From: a virus
Reading direction: 5' to 3' (one strand)
IMG/VR virus record: IMGVR_UViG_3300046005_001450
Span: 1-58,961 of that record
DNA length: 58,961 nt
This document shows positions 9,601-17,849 of this stretch, piece after piece. The notes below the pieces were generated by a model. That model did no database searches. It had not been told where the DNA came from and saw nothing but the letters and a program-made list of their open reading frames with translations. Every line of letters starts with the position of its first letter. Positions within the stretch are counted from its first letter, which is position 1. The position numbers and the translations under genes were made by a program.

Positions 9601-10141
9601 AACAATTATTAAAGTAGGTAAAAATCGAATAAGGATACCAAATACAGCAGCCGCGGCCGCCAATGAATTAATAGTTTTTAATACTTTAAAAGCTGCAGGA
9701 TGGAATAAGGTACAAGTAGCAGCTGCATTAGGTAATATATCAAAAGAAACAGGAGGTTCATTTGATCCAGGAGCAGTATGGGCTAAAGATCTTAATGGAT
9801 ATCCTTCTGTAGGCTTAATCCAATGGAATGGAAAAGGTGTAGGTAACACTACAGATCCAAATGGTGTTTTTGCTATAATTGGTACAACAGTAGAAGAACA
9901 AACAAATTATTTAATTAATAAATGGCCTAATACTGCTAGATTTTTAAAAGCAACTCCTAGTACGGTAACTCCTTATACAGCAGGATTTAATTTTGCTAAA
10001 ATAGTAGAAGTATGTGCAGATTGCGGAAATTTAACAGACTACCAAAATAGCACAAGATTCCAAGCATATGAAAGAAGCACATTTGCTGAAAACTATTATA
10101 ATAGATTTAATACATCTGGAGATTCTTTATACTGGCAATAA
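6611..10141 (+). CDS. Giant baseplate hub protein with C-terminal tail lysozyme
   Basis: 1176 aa. The long N-terminal and central part is Asn/Tyr-rich beta sequence expected of a hub protein (gp27-like position, after gp53). It includes LYMRPGYTVLLEFGWDF near residue 160, a pattern shared by phage hub proteins. From about residue 1017 a separate domain begins: LKAAGWNKVQVAAALGNISK, ETGGSFDPG with the likely catalytic Glu1046, then PSVGLIQWNGKG. This matches phage tail lysozyme domains (Phage_lysozyme2 type) that open peptidoglycan during injection. Hub and lysozyme are separate genes (27 and 5) in T4; here they appear fused. The start uses a GTT-ATG context. Confidence 0.75.
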   Translation: MSIFRETFPTFIQNELKRRQDGMAARTPAFLHQLNSRSAWVRMTSGVNTRDSKGGITNELAKNYVLQGGTLNHSTKETKDGIVDVFTQKNGLGNASNAYSNRSQGGNLNRTGIRPMPGITNVAIQSKGAYGSLQEATVTFNCWDIKQLEELELLYMRPGYTVLLEFGWDFAKINGYTPSYDILNKSDLKLNDAFAQIYELIDQSGGTYDALLGYVKNYNWAARDDGGYDCTTSIISLGEVLESLKCNWVPGETIAFDSSNKGILQIPGAPSNINVVQSYEKGIIPGLIQELWNYAYRRSDRLSTTITDRSGDYYYLYRQDIRENKGDRGGLVKNLGQNDPKAEIYITLGSFCDLLSTYVFTKGASNQPLSELVTYETDYKSKNYIKYDKKNSTNSPESLFNPQKPINAYAKSLKCIASPLALSTNLGVCYVRNDNWNNLSIQAPTSPTPPARITPSRDIQNAVFNTNFSTLKNSVLPAVVERIGSKMTRTGDTTLGSTFGGGFDLTNTKQYKYDGNLKDDITTLATDLGNALVGFTFPSGVPELEFWNGTRFSSPNTNPGSGTVNLLDYFGNVNKLYDQLFRYDYDPAPPGKPDIYEQNIVGFNEDPFEDGAVSTTDKTQKQWSKQEVIDLLKTSLSSIPIQGALQQSLINQIPVVADQVANAASNVSSKSALPFLEDNNGDTKQLGYISNIYVNLNYLYEHAISKNVASSDPQNKNTISIRDYIQGVMRDVQNSLGNINNFDIQVDNRNAIGRIIDINFTGSTKEKLFLLQMHNLNSVVRDYKFSSKIFPEMGSIIAISAQDPEGIGKLGYDNATLVAWNEGISDRLIPKKNFNSTIELKKDPNKPDSPATFLLPFLTKIYNYFQYINGSSTLNSTNDNFNYAYGGLDFAYRDFLASLDRFDPQNRFRTIIPTELTITLDGIGGIIIGNLFKINQDIIPKGYKNIGNREIAYIVTRLGHQLSGNDWTTELSAYPVVFENATGIKVWKQWDNNQYPGTIIKVGKNRIRIPNTAAAAANELIVFNTLKAAGWNKVQVAAALGNISKETGGSFDPGAVWAKDLNGYPSVGLIQWNGKGVGNTTDPNGVFAIIGTTVEEQTNYLINKWPNTARFLKATPSTVTPYTAGFNFAKIVEVCADCGNLTDYQNSTRFQAYERSTFAENYYNRFNTSGDSLYWQ

Positions 10142-10153
10142 TTTAATTAATTA

Positions 10154-10627
10154 ATGAGACCAATACCTAAAAGCCGAATTCAAGAAAGTTTATATACCAA
10201 TGGTACTGGTATAGGGCAAAATATTGCTTTACGTTACATAAGTGATAAAAAACCTTATCTAGGATCATATAACATAGTTAATGGTACTAAATATTCTACA
10301 GGAAAAACATTTGATAATAATTCTCAATCATTAGAAACTTATAATGTTTTATCAAAAAATACTGCTTCTATTTTATCTGCTGGGTCCGTTCCTACTTTAA
10401 AAGATTCATTATTAAATCCTAATGTTTCCTTGTCTTCTCCTCGTTATTTTTCTAAAGACTTAAGAACTTCAAATATTTTAATTAAAGAAATAGATAAAAA
10501 CGCTTATAATCAACTAGCTGACCAATCTTCATCAAATTATCAAGTAATAATTTACGATCAAAACACTCAAACTTTAGAAGAAGTTAATAGTCAAATGCCT
10601 GGATTGACATCTTTCTTGGTTTCCTAA
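10154..10627 (+). CDS. Unknown protein at the end of the tail module (157 aa)
   Basis: Ser/Asn/Thr-rich, soluble protein with no membrane segment or Cys/His cluster. It follows the hub gene by 12 bases and ends the tail block before the promoter that serves the replication genes. The C-terminus (ITYDQ-like strand, then EEVNSQMPGLTSFLVS) may be a small beta domain. I do not recognise it. A minor virion or assembly protein is plausible from position. Confidence 0.6.
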   Translation: MRPIPKSRIQESLYTNGTGIGQNIALRYISDKKPYLGSYNIVNGTKYSTGKTFDNNSQSLETYNVLSKNTASILSAGSVPTLKDSLLNPNVSLSSPRYFSKDLRTSNILIKEIDKNAYNQLADQSSSNYQVIIYDQNTQTLEEVNSQMPGLTSFLVS

Positions 10628-10655
10628 AAATTTATTCGTACATTTAGCGAATAAA
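10615..10655 (+). promoter_or_regulatory. Class I promoter with an inverted repeat over the -7 box
   Basis: CTTG at 10615-10618, exactly 20 bases, then TACATTTA at 10639-10646, preceded by TTCG. The -7 box lies in the 9-base loop of a perfect 8-bp inverted repeat, TTTATTCG (10631-10638) with CGAATAAA (10648-10655). The repeat could be an operator or a hairpin in the 5' leader. The next ATG is at 10667. Confidence 0.65.
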
Positions 10656-10666
10656 TAAATAAGGTT

Positions 10667-11941
10667 ATGTTTTATATTATCGAGAAGGAATCTCAATTAC
10701 CGTTTTTACCGCCTTTTGATAAATGTTTTGTTCATGTAATATCGAACAATTACAATTATCACCCTGCTATATCTGAAGTATCATTAGTTTATGTTAAACC
10801 ATTTGATGATAAAGGATATATATTCTGTATTAAACATAACGAATCACTAAGTCTAAAATGGCAACCACTTAAAAAATTCCTGTCTGAAAAGGAATTATAT
10901 GCTATTGATGCAAAACACACTAAATATTTTTTAAGTGGTAAAATAAACGATATAACATTAAACAGTATTGCTAAAGGCGCTAAATTAGAGCTAAGCAAAT
11001 GTGAACCTGAAATTATGTTTGATTTTTATCGTAACCACGGTTCAATAAAGAATGTTAATGAATTAATTCCAATTTCTAAACATTATGAATATTGCGAATT
11101 ACTTTACGAGTTAGTAAAACCATATATTGATAAAAATACTGATTATACAAATAAACAAATTGATGTGTTCTTTAAAATTGAAAAAGAAGGCATTAAATTA
11201 GATCGCGAATGCTTTATTAAATACCATGAAAACCATCCTACGCCGCATTTTTCAATCAAACAAGGACGAGCTTATACTAATTATAATTTATATACTCTTA
11301 CTGGTCGCCCTTCTAATTCCTTCAATAATATAAATTATGCTGCTCTAAATAAAGAAAACGGGGAGAGAGAATGCTTTGTTCCTGGCAATGACTTATTTAT
11401 GGAGTTTGATTTTAATGGTTATCACCCTCGTTTATTAGGTGATATAGTAGGATACAAATTTGATTACGATACTAGTGTATATGTTCAAATTGCCCAAATA
11501 TTAAACGAATCCGATATATCTAAAGTAAAAGAAATTACATTTCAAAATTTATACGGAGGGATACGAAAAGAATTTAAAAACAAGCCATTCTTCAAGGAAG
11601 TAGACATGTTTACAGATAGTTTATGGGATGAAATCCAATATGGTGGTTCATTTAAAACACCATCAGGTAAAATATTTCATTTAAAAGATATTGAAAACCC
11701 AACACCACAAAAAATACTTAACTACTATATCCAGAATTTCGAAACATCGCAAAACGTAGAACAACTACATGCATTATTTGGCGAGTTTAGGCCGTTAAAA
11801 TCGCGTATAGTGCTCTATACATATGACTCCGTGCTTATAGATGTATCGCGCGAAGAAACGCAGAAAATTGGGGAGATCCTAGCTAAATTAAAATACCCAA
11901 CACGAGTAAAAACAGGAACACACTATAATAATTTAAAATAG
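10667..11941 (+). CDS. Short family-A DNA polymerase-like protein
   Basis: 424 aa. The C-terminal half carries recognisable palm/fingers motifs of family-A polymerases: YTLTGRPSNSFNNINY before motif A, FMEFDFNGYHPRLL with Asp248 (motif A), KVKEITFQNLYGG around residues 286-298 (motif B, the K-x8-YG pattern), and YTYDSVLID with Asp387 (motif C). The N-terminal ~190 residues lack an obvious 3'-5' exonuclease triad. Family-A polymerases are usually 550-900 aa, so this is a minimal form. It is striking because the window also encodes a full family-B replicase (36902-39487). It could act in repair, recombination or template switching, or be catalytically reduced. Confidence 0.75.
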   Translation: MFYIIEKESQLPFLPPFDKCFVHVISNNYNYHPAISEVSLVYVKPFDDKGYIFCIKHNESLSLKWQPLKKFLSEKELYAIDAKHTKYFLSGKINDITLNSIAKGAKLELSKCEPEIMFDFYRNHGSIKNVNELIPISKHYEYCELLYELVKPYIDKNTDYTNKQIDVFFKIEKEGIKLDRECFIKYHENHPTPHFSIKQGRAYTNYNLYTLTGRPSNSFNNINYAALNKENGERECFVPGNDLFMEFDFNGYHPRLLGDIVGYKFDYDTSVYVQIAQILNESDISKVKEITFQNLYGGIRKEFKNKPFFKEVDMFTDSLWDEIQYGGSFKTPSGKIFHLKDIENPTPQKILNYYIQNFETSQNVEQLHALFGEFRPLKSRIVLYTYDSVLIDVSREETQKIGEILAKLKYPTRVKTGTHYNNLK

Positions 11942-11955
11942 AAAAACAAACGGTT

Positions 11956-12411
11956 ATGACCCAAGAACACATATTTATGGCCAGTTATGAATTTAACGAC
12001 ATTGTTATTGATGACATGGTAGGAAATAAATTATTTTGCACCTTTATTGCTCAAGATAGATTAGATGAAGTGCTAGGTGCCCTTACAAATCGCTATTCTA
12101 TTTTATATAATAAAATATTCGTTTTATCCTCTCCGGATACTAACGAGTTGATTTTAACATATAACATTGATGTTATGAATACTACATCGAAAAATGCACT
12201 ACCTAGCACAATATTACTACATAGAAAAAAAGAATCTAATACTTTATACACAATTAATGCATTAAACGCTTTAATTCGTGAACTAAATCAAGGTGTACTT
12301 GATACTAACTACAAAGTAAACTGGCCTGACCACCGTAATGTTATATTACTTACTCAAGAAGGCGGCTTAAGAAAAGTACATACAAAAATCCACACTATTG
12401 TTGAAGTCTAA
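11956..12411 (+). CDS. Conserved phage protein of unknown function (151 aa)
   Basis: Soluble mixed alpha/beta protein lying between the polymerase-like gene and SSB, with a GTT-ATG start. The region with ILLHRKKESNTLYTINALNA followed by LNQGVLDTNYKVNW looks like a small conserved protein I associate with T4-like marine and Bacteroidota phages, but I cannot name its function. No catalytic motif is evident. Position suggests a DNA-replication accessory role. Confidence 0.65.
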   Translation: MTQEHIFMASYEFNDIVIDDMVGNKLFCTFIAQDRLDEVLGALTNRYSILYNKIFVLSSPDTNELILTYNIDVMNTTSKNALPSTILLHRKKESNTLYTINALNALIRELNQGVLDTNYKVNWPDHRNVILLTQEGGLRKVHTKIHTIVEV

Positions 12412-12443
12412 TTTGGCTTCCTAATTTTCCTTTCGTACATTTA
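12412..12443 (+). promoter_or_regulatory. Class I promoter for the SSB-UvsX operon
   Basis: TTTG at 12412-12415, exactly 20 bases, then TACATTTA at 12436-12443 with TTCG directly upstream. It starts 1 base after the previous stop codon and lies 33 bases before the SSB start. Confidence 0.75.
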
Positions 12444-12476
12444 TCTTACTTATAATTATTAAAATTAAAAAATGTT

Positions 12477-13289
12477 ATGGATTTATCTTTAATCAAATCA
12501 AAATTGGACTCTTTCCAAAGCAAAGGGCAAACCAAAGACAAAATTGACTATTCCAAAATTTTTTGGAAACCGAAAGTGGGAAAACACCAAGTTCGTATTA
12601 TTCCGTCAAAATTTAACAAGTCAACACCATTCCGTGAAGTTTATTTTCACTATGGTTACACTAAAGGACCTATTTTGGCCTTAACAAATTGGGGTGAAGC
12701 TGACCCAATCTTAGAAGCAGCACAAAAACTTCGTAAATCTGACAATCCGGATCATTGGCAAATGGCTAAAAAGATTACTCCTAAAATGAGAGTATTCGCA
12801 CCTGTTATTGTTCGTGGTGAAGAAGCATCAGGAGTTCGTTTATGGGAATTTGGTAAAGAAATTTACACCCAATTAATGAATATTGCAATGAACGAAGATT
12901 ATGGTGATTTTACGGACATTCAAGATGGACGTGATTTTATTGTTGAAGGAGTTGATGATACTGTAGCAGGTCGTAAAGTAGTTAAATGTCTTCTTACACC
13001 AAGAGTAAAAACTACACCTATTACAGATGATGCTGAAGCATTACAACTGTATTTAGACGAACAACCAGATATCTTTGCAATTAATAGAAAACATACCTAT
13101 GAAAGCTTAAATGAAATCTTCCAAAAATGGGCTAATCCTGAAGAAGATGATACTGACGAACCTATTGTTGCTAAAGAAGAAGAAGGTCTTAATGATATGC
13201 CTTGGGATGCTAAAGCAGAAACACCAGCGCCTAATTATACTTTAAGCACAAAACAACCAAAAGCAGATAAATTTAACGACTTATTTTAA
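12477..13289 (+). CDS. Single-stranded DNA-binding protein, gp32-like
   Basis: 270 aa. Coats ssDNA at the phage fork and recruits replication proteins. The N-terminal basic segment (residues 1-~20) and the KIFWKPKVGKHQVRIIPSKF start of the OB-fold are characteristic of the gp32 family, followed by PFREVYFHYGY. The Cys/His zinc ribbon of T4 gp32 is not visible here. The last ~60 residues are acidic (EEDDTDEP, KEEEGLNDMPWD) and end in KFNDLF, the usual protein-interaction tip. First gene of a unit that continues into UvsX and the exonuclease. Confidence 0.88.
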   Translation: MDLSLIKSKLDSFQSKGQTKDKIDYSKIFWKPKVGKHQVRIIPSKFNKSTPFREVYFHYGYTKGPILALTNWGEADPILEAAQKLRKSDNPDHWQMAKKITPKMRVFAPVIVRGEEASGVRLWEFGKEIYTQLMNIAMNEDYGDFTDIQDGRDFIVEGVDDTVAGRKVVKCLLTPRVKTTPITDDAEALQLYLDEQPDIFAINRKHTYESLNEIFQKWANPEEDDTDEPIVAKEEEGLNDMPWDAKAETPAPNYTLSTKQPKADKFNDLF

Positions 13290-13291
13290 TC

Positions 13292-14392
13292 ATGGCTAAA
13301 AGAACCTTAAACGATATGGCTTCGGCCGCTATAAAATCGTCTCCTGGTAAGCCATTTGATTTAGATAGTTTTAAAAAATCAAAATTCCTATCGGAGTCAT
13401 CTAAGTTTAAAAAACAACGATGGATCCCATTTTCCCCAGCTGTACAAGATGCACTCTCTATTCCAGGAATACCCATGGGCCATGTAACAATTGCTCGTGG
13501 GGGTTCCGATACAGGGAAAACTACATTATTGATTGAGGCCGCAGTGTCCGCTCAACAAATGGAGGTATTACCTGTATTTATTATTACTGAGATGAAATGG
13601 GATTTTGCTCACGCTAAGAAAATGGGACTAGAAGTAGAAGCTATTCCTGACGGAATTACAGGTGATACTATGGATTATAAAGGATTTTTCCTATATGTTG
13701 ATAGATCATCGTTAAATACTATTGAAGATGTATCTGCATTTATTGCTGATATATTGGACGAACAAAAGAAAGGTAAATTACCTTATGATTTATTATTCTT
13801 ATGGGATTCAGTTGGATCTATTCCGTGTGATATGAGTGTTAAACAAGGAAATAATAATCCTATGTGGAATGCTGGTGCTATGGCTACTCAATTTGGTAAT
13901 TTTATCAACCAACAATTTCCATTATCACGTAAAGAAAAATATCCTTACACAAATACATTATTTGTAATCAATAAAACAGGAGTACAACCGGCTTTAACCC
14001 CGATGTCACAACCTAGAATGACAAATAAAGGTGGAAACGCAATGTATTGGGATGCTTCAATTGTAATTACATTTGGAAATGTAACCAATAGTGGTACTTC
14101 TAAAATTAATGTACAGCATAAAGGTAAAAAAGTTGAATTCGCTAAACGTACTAAAATAGCAATTGATAAAATTCATGCTGATTGTGGCATAGCAACATCT
14201 TCAACTATAATCGTAACACCTCATGGATTTATACCAGATGATAATGATGCCGTAAAAGATTATAAAAAAACATATGCTTACGAGTGGTTTACAGAAGGAA
14301 CAAATGTAGAAGAACTACAAATTGTTGAAGACGCTAGTGAATGGGATGAAAGTAGAAGTATATCTCCTATGATTGAAATAGATGATAACTAA
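13292..14392 (+). CDS. uvsX: UvsX/RecA-like recombinase
   Basis: 366 aa. ATP-dependent strand-exchange protein for recombination-dependent replication and repair. Walker A is GGSDTGKTT with Lys76. Walker B is the hydrophobic strand ending in LLFLWDSVGS near residue 170. The loops with NPMWNAGAMATQFGNF and the core strand LFVINKTG follow in RecA/UvsX order. The length is close to T4 UvsX (about 390 aa). It begins 2 bases after the SSB stop codon and its stop overlaps the next start by 1 base, so the three genes are coupled. Confidence 0.9.
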   Translation: MAKRTLNDMASAAIKSSPGKPFDLDSFKKSKFLSESSKFKKQRWIPFSPAVQDALSIPGIPMGHVTIARGGSDTGKTTLLIEAAVSAQQMEVLPVFIITEMKWDFAHAKKMGLEVEAIPDGITGDTMDYKGFFLYVDRSSLNTIEDVSAFIADILDEQKKGKLPYDLLFLWDSVGSIPCDMSVKQGNNNPMWNAGAMATQFGNFINQQFPLSRKEKYPYTNTLFVINKTGVQPALTPMSQPRMTNKGGNAMYWDASIVITFGNVTNSGTSKINVQHKGKKVEFAKRTKIAIDKIHADCGIATSSTIIVTPHGFIPDDNDAVKDYKKTYAYEWFTEGTNVEELQIVEDASEWDESRSISPMIEIDDN

Positions 14393-15420
14393 TGTTTGAT
14401 AAAAAATTTCTAAGTCAACTCATAAGTACATTAGGAGAAGACAAACCAACTAGAAACAGCAGAATACTTGTTGTAGATTCCATGAATACTTTTATGAGAA
14501 ACTTCTCAACAATAAATGCAATTAACCCAGCAGGCCACCATATAGGTGGTCTGGTTGGTTATCTACGAAGTGTTGGTTACGCTATTAAAACATTCCGTCC
14601 TACTCGTGTAATACTTGTGTTTGATGGTACTGGTAGTACGCAAAATAAAAAGAATTTATACCCTGATTATAAAGGAAATAGAAATATTACCCGCATTATG
14701 AATTGGGATGTATTTGATGACAAAGAAGAAGAAAGTGATGCAATGTCTGGGCAAATGTCCCGTTTAATTCATTATTTAAAACAACTTCCTGTTAGTTTAA
14801 TATCAATTGATAAGATTGAAGCAGATGATAGTATTGGACTTATAGCAAAACATTATGAAAATGATGAAACATGCAATGAAGTTACCATTATGTCGGCTGA
14901 TCAAGATTTTTATCAATTAATTAGTGAAAAAGTACATGTGTATTCACCAACTAAACGCAAAACATACAAAGTTGATGACGTTGTAGCCGAATTTAATGTA
15001 CACCCAAATAACTTTCTATTATACAAGGCATTATTAGGTGACAATTCAGATAATCTACCAGGAATACGAGGATTAGGACCTAAAAAAATCCTTAAAATGT
15101 TTGATTTGTCTGGAGAAAGCGAATTAGATTTAAACGATATCTATGAGATAAGTGAAGATAATCAAGGAGCTAAAAATATGCATGGTGCTGTATTAGAATC
15201 TAAACAACAGTTGAGTATTAACTACCAATTAATGAATATTCGCACACCTAATATATCAGATGAAAGCAAAGAAGATATAATTAATTCATTAAATGAAGAA
15301 ATCACTCCATTAAATGTTGGAGGATTTGTAATGCTTTACGAAGCAGATGGTTTGCGAAATTCTATTGGAAATACGCATACTTGGCTTGCCGAAACCTTTG
15401 GATCCCTCATCCTAAGGTAG
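14392..15420 (+). CDS. rnh: 5'-3' exonuclease / RNase H (FEN family)
   Basis: 342 aa. Removes RNA primers and flaps during Okazaki fragment maturation, like T4 RNase H. Visible FEN landmarks are RILVVDSMNTFMRNF (first metal-binding Asp), TRVILVFDG, the arch-region YPDYKGNR, IEADDSIGLIAKHY with the paired acidic residues, IMSADQDFYQLI, and the helix-hairpin motif GDNSDNLPGIRGLGPKK. All expected metal ligands appear present. The 1-base overlap with uvsX implies coupled translation. The next promoter begins within its last codons. Confidence 0.9.
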   Translation: MFDKKFLSQLISTLGEDKPTRNSRILVVDSMNTFMRNFSTINAINPAGHHIGGLVGYLRSVGYAIKTFRPTRVILVFDGTGSTQNKKNLYPDYKGNRNITRIMNWDVFDDKEEESDAMSGQMSRLIHYLKQLPVSLISIDKIEADDSIGLIAKHYENDETCNEVTIMSADQDFYQLISEKVHVYSPTKRKTYKVDDVVAEFNVHPNNFLLYKALLGDNSDNLPGIRGLGPKKILKMFDLSGESELDLNDIYEISEDNQGAKNMHGAVLESKQQLSINYQLMNIRTPNISDESKEDIINSLNEEITPLNVGGFVMLYEADGLRNSIGNTHTWLAETFGSLILR

Positions 15421-15428
15421 TATATTTA
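15397..15428 (+). promoter_or_regulatory. Class I promoter for the helicase
   Basis: TTTGGAT at 15397-15403, with the TATATTTA box at 15421-15428. The TTTG to TATATTTA spacing is exactly 20 bases. The -33 box lies inside the end of the exonuclease gene. The helicase ATG is 23 bases downstream. Confidence 0.75.
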
Positions 15429-15451
15429 ACAAAATAAAATAAATAAAAGTT

Positions 15452-16825
15452 ATGACAACATTGAGTAAATTATCTCAGTACGGACCTACTTTCCAAACAA
15501 AAGTAATTGGTGCTTTATTAACAGATCGAGATTTCCTTATTACAATTTCCGAATCATTAAGTGATGATTATTTTGAAAATACATCTCATCAATGGGTTAT
15601 AAAAGAAATCTTAAAATACTTTAGTAAGTATCATACTGTTCCCTCAATGGAAGCTCTTAAGGTTGAAGTTCAAAAAATAGAAAACGATGTACTAAAAATC
15701 GCTATTAAAGAACAATTAGTCCAAGCTTACAGAGAATCAGAACAAACAGATGTCCAATATGTTAAAGACGAATTTTTAGGTTTCTGTCGAAATCAACAAA
15801 TGAAAAAAGCTATTATTGCTTCTACTGATTTGTTGAGTATTAATGACTTCGATTCTATTAGACAATTAATTCTTAATGCACTTAAAGTAGGTGAAATAAG
15901 ATCTATTGGTCACGAATATGAAAAAGATATTGAAACTAGATATCGTGATGATAATAGATCACCAATTCCATTTCCTTGGGCTGTTATGAACAATATTACA
16001 CAAGGTGGTTATGGTAAAGGTGAATTAGTTATTATATTCGGTAATCCGGGTGGTGGTAAATCATGGGCTATTATTGATATGGCTACACATGCTGCTAAAT
16101 TAGGATTTAATGTATTGTATTATACTTTAGAATTAAGTGAAACTTATGTAGCAAGACGTATGGATGCTAATTTATTAAGTATTCCTGTAGACCAAATTAC
16201 AATGCATCGTGAAGAAGTAGAGAAAATGGCTAATGAAATACCTGGTAAAATCAAAATCAAAGAATTCCCAGCAGGTAAAACTACATTAGATAATATTGAA
16301 CAACACATTGAACAACTTAGAACTCAATATGAATTTGTTCCTGATGTAATTTACATTGATTATATTGACTTACTTAAAAATTCATCACGAGACAGATTAG
16401 AGGGTACTGAAGATATATACACCAGTATTCGAGGATTAGCTACTGAATTAGGTTTACCTATTGTAACACCATCACAAGCAAATAGAACAGGTGCTAAAAG
16501 TGATATTATTGAAGGAGATAACATAGCAGGGTCATATTCTAAATTAATGATTGGTGATATTGTATTATCTTTAGCTAGAAATAGAAAAGATAAATTAGAA
16601 GGTATTGGACGTTGGCATGTTATGAAAAATAGATTAGGTGGTGATGGTATGACATTTGCGTCAACTATAGATACATCAATGGGTAAAATTGAAATATTTG
16701 AAGATTTTCTTGAAATAGAAACCCCTGCTTTTAATAGTAAAGTCGGCGATTACAACGCAGTAGATAAAGATGAAAAAGATTTTTTAAGAAACTTCATCCT
16801 TAATACAGATCAAGCCCCATTTTAA
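15452..16825 (+). CDS. Replicative DNA helicase, DnaB/gp41 type
   Basis: 457 aa. Hexameric 5'-3' fork helicase of the T4 gp41/DnaB family. The N-terminal helical domain (residues 1-~150) carries the QTKVIGALLTDRDFL start. The RecA-like motor has Walker A FGNPGGGKSW with Lys203, VLYYTLELSE (motif 1a), VIYIDYIDLL (Walker B), LPIVTPSQANR (motif 3) and the arginine-finger region GRWHVMKNRLGG. No separate primase gene is recognisable in this window. Alone on its transcript as far as spacing shows, with a class I promoter upstream. Confidence 0.92.
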   Translation: MTTLSKLSQYGPTFQTKVIGALLTDRDFLITISESLSDDYFENTSHQWVIKEILKYFSKYHTVPSMEALKVEVQKIENDVLKIAIKEQLVQAYRESEQTDVQYVKDEFLGFCRNQQMKKAIIASTDLLSINDFDSIRQLILNALKVGEIRSIGHEYEKDIETRYRDDNRSPIPFPWAVMNNITQGGYGKGELVIIFGNPGGGKSWAIIDMATHAAKLGFNVLYYTLELSETYVARRMDANLLSIPVDQITMHREEVEKMANEIPGKIKIKEFPAGKTTLDNIEQHIEQLRTQYEFVPDVIYIDYIDLLKNSSRDRLEGTEDIYTSIRGLATELGLPIVTPSQANRTGAKSDIIEGDNIAGSYSKLMIGDIVLSLARNRKDKLEGIGRWHVMKNRLGGDGMTFASTIDTSMGKIEIFEDFLEIETPAFNSKVGDYNAVDKDEKDFLRNFILNTDQAPF

Positions 16826-16834
16826 TGTATTTAT
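16826..16834 (+). promoter_or_regulatory. Weak late-type promoter candidate (TGTATTTAT)
   Basis: TGTATTTAT directly after the helicase stop codon, 28 bases before nrdB. Lacks the TTTG box at the usual spacing, so support is weak. Confidence 0.25.
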
Positions 16835-16862
16835 AATCCCGATTTAAAATTTAAAAACGTAT

Positions 16863-17843
16863 ATGAGAAATATTACCCAAGAGCGAGTAGTTTATAAGCC
16901 CTTTGAATACCCAGAAGCATTTGATTTTTGGATGAAACAACAACAAGCTCATTGGTTACATACGGAAGTCCCTATGATGTCTGATGTAAATGATTGGAAA
17001 CAAAATTTAAGTGAATCCGAAAAAAATGTTATAGGTTCTATACTAAAAGGATTTGCCCAAACAGAAACAGTAGTAAACGATTATTGGTCTACATTAGTTA
17101 CTAAATGGTTTAGAAAACCTGAAGTTATAGCAATGGCTGTGTGTTTTGCAAATATGGAAACAGTTCACGCTGAAGCTTATTCATTATTGAACGAAGAATT
17201 AGGATTAGATAATTTTTCTGAATTTTTAGAAGATGAATCAACAATGGCTAAAATTCAAGCATTAATGAATGTAAGAGATAAAATCGAAGATGAACCAGAT
17301 TGGAGCGAACGAGCCAAATCGCTAGCCATATTCTCAGCATTTACTGAAGGTGTTAATTTATTTTCATCATTTGCTATTCTTCTTTCATTTAAACTAAGAA
17401 ATTTATTAAAAGGTGTAGGACAAATTGTTGAATGGTCAATTCGAGACGAATCTTTGCATTCGGAAGCAGGATGTTGGTTATTTAGACAATTATTAATTGA
17501 AAAACCTGAATTAAATACTCCCGAATTAAAAGAAGCTATTAAACAAGCTGCTTTATTATCATTAAAACTTGAATTAGACTTTATTGATAAAGTTTATGAA
17601 ATGGGTGATTTAGATGGTTGCTCAAAATACGATTTAGTTAGCTTTATTAAATATAGAGTTAATACAAAAATGCAAGATTTAGGTTATGAACCCGTTGTCA
17701 ATGGAATTGATGATGCTTCAATTAAGAGAATGAAATGGTTTGACAGCTTATCAGCAGGAAAACAACATACAGATTTCTTCGCTAACCGAGTAACTAATTA
17801 TTCAAAAGGAGTCCAAAACTGGGACGCAAACGATTTATTTTAA
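16863..17843 (+). CDS. nrdB: Ribonucleotide reductase small (beta) subunit
   Basis: 326 aa. Class I beta subunit that houses the metal cofactor and radical for deoxynucleotide synthesis. Metal-ligand segments appear in family order: GFAQTETVVNDYW (Glu), NMETVHAEAYS (E-x2-H), AFTEGVNLFSSFA (Glu), and SIRDESLHSEAGCWLF (E-x2-H). The NDYW-like position and the compact length fit phage and bacterial class I enzymes. It pairs with the alpha subunit 6 bases downstream and supplies dNTPs to the neighbouring replication module. Confidence 0.92.
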   Translation: MRNITQERVVYKPFEYPEAFDFWMKQQQAHWLHTEVPMMSDVNDWKQNLSESEKNVIGSILKGFAQTETVVNDYWSTLVTKWFRKPEVIAMAVCFANMETVHAEAYSLLNEELGLDNFSEFLEDESTMAKIQALMNVRDKIEDEPDWSERAKSLAIFSAFTEGVNLFSSFAILLSFKLRNLLKGVGQIVEWSIRDESLHSEAGCWLFRQLLIEKPELNTPELKEAIKQAALLSLKLELDFIDKVYEMGDLDGCSKYDLVSFIKYRVNTKMQDLGYEPVVNGIDDASIKRMKWFDSLSAGKQHTDFFANRVTNYSKGVQNWDANDLF

Positions 17844-17849
17844 TTTTAT

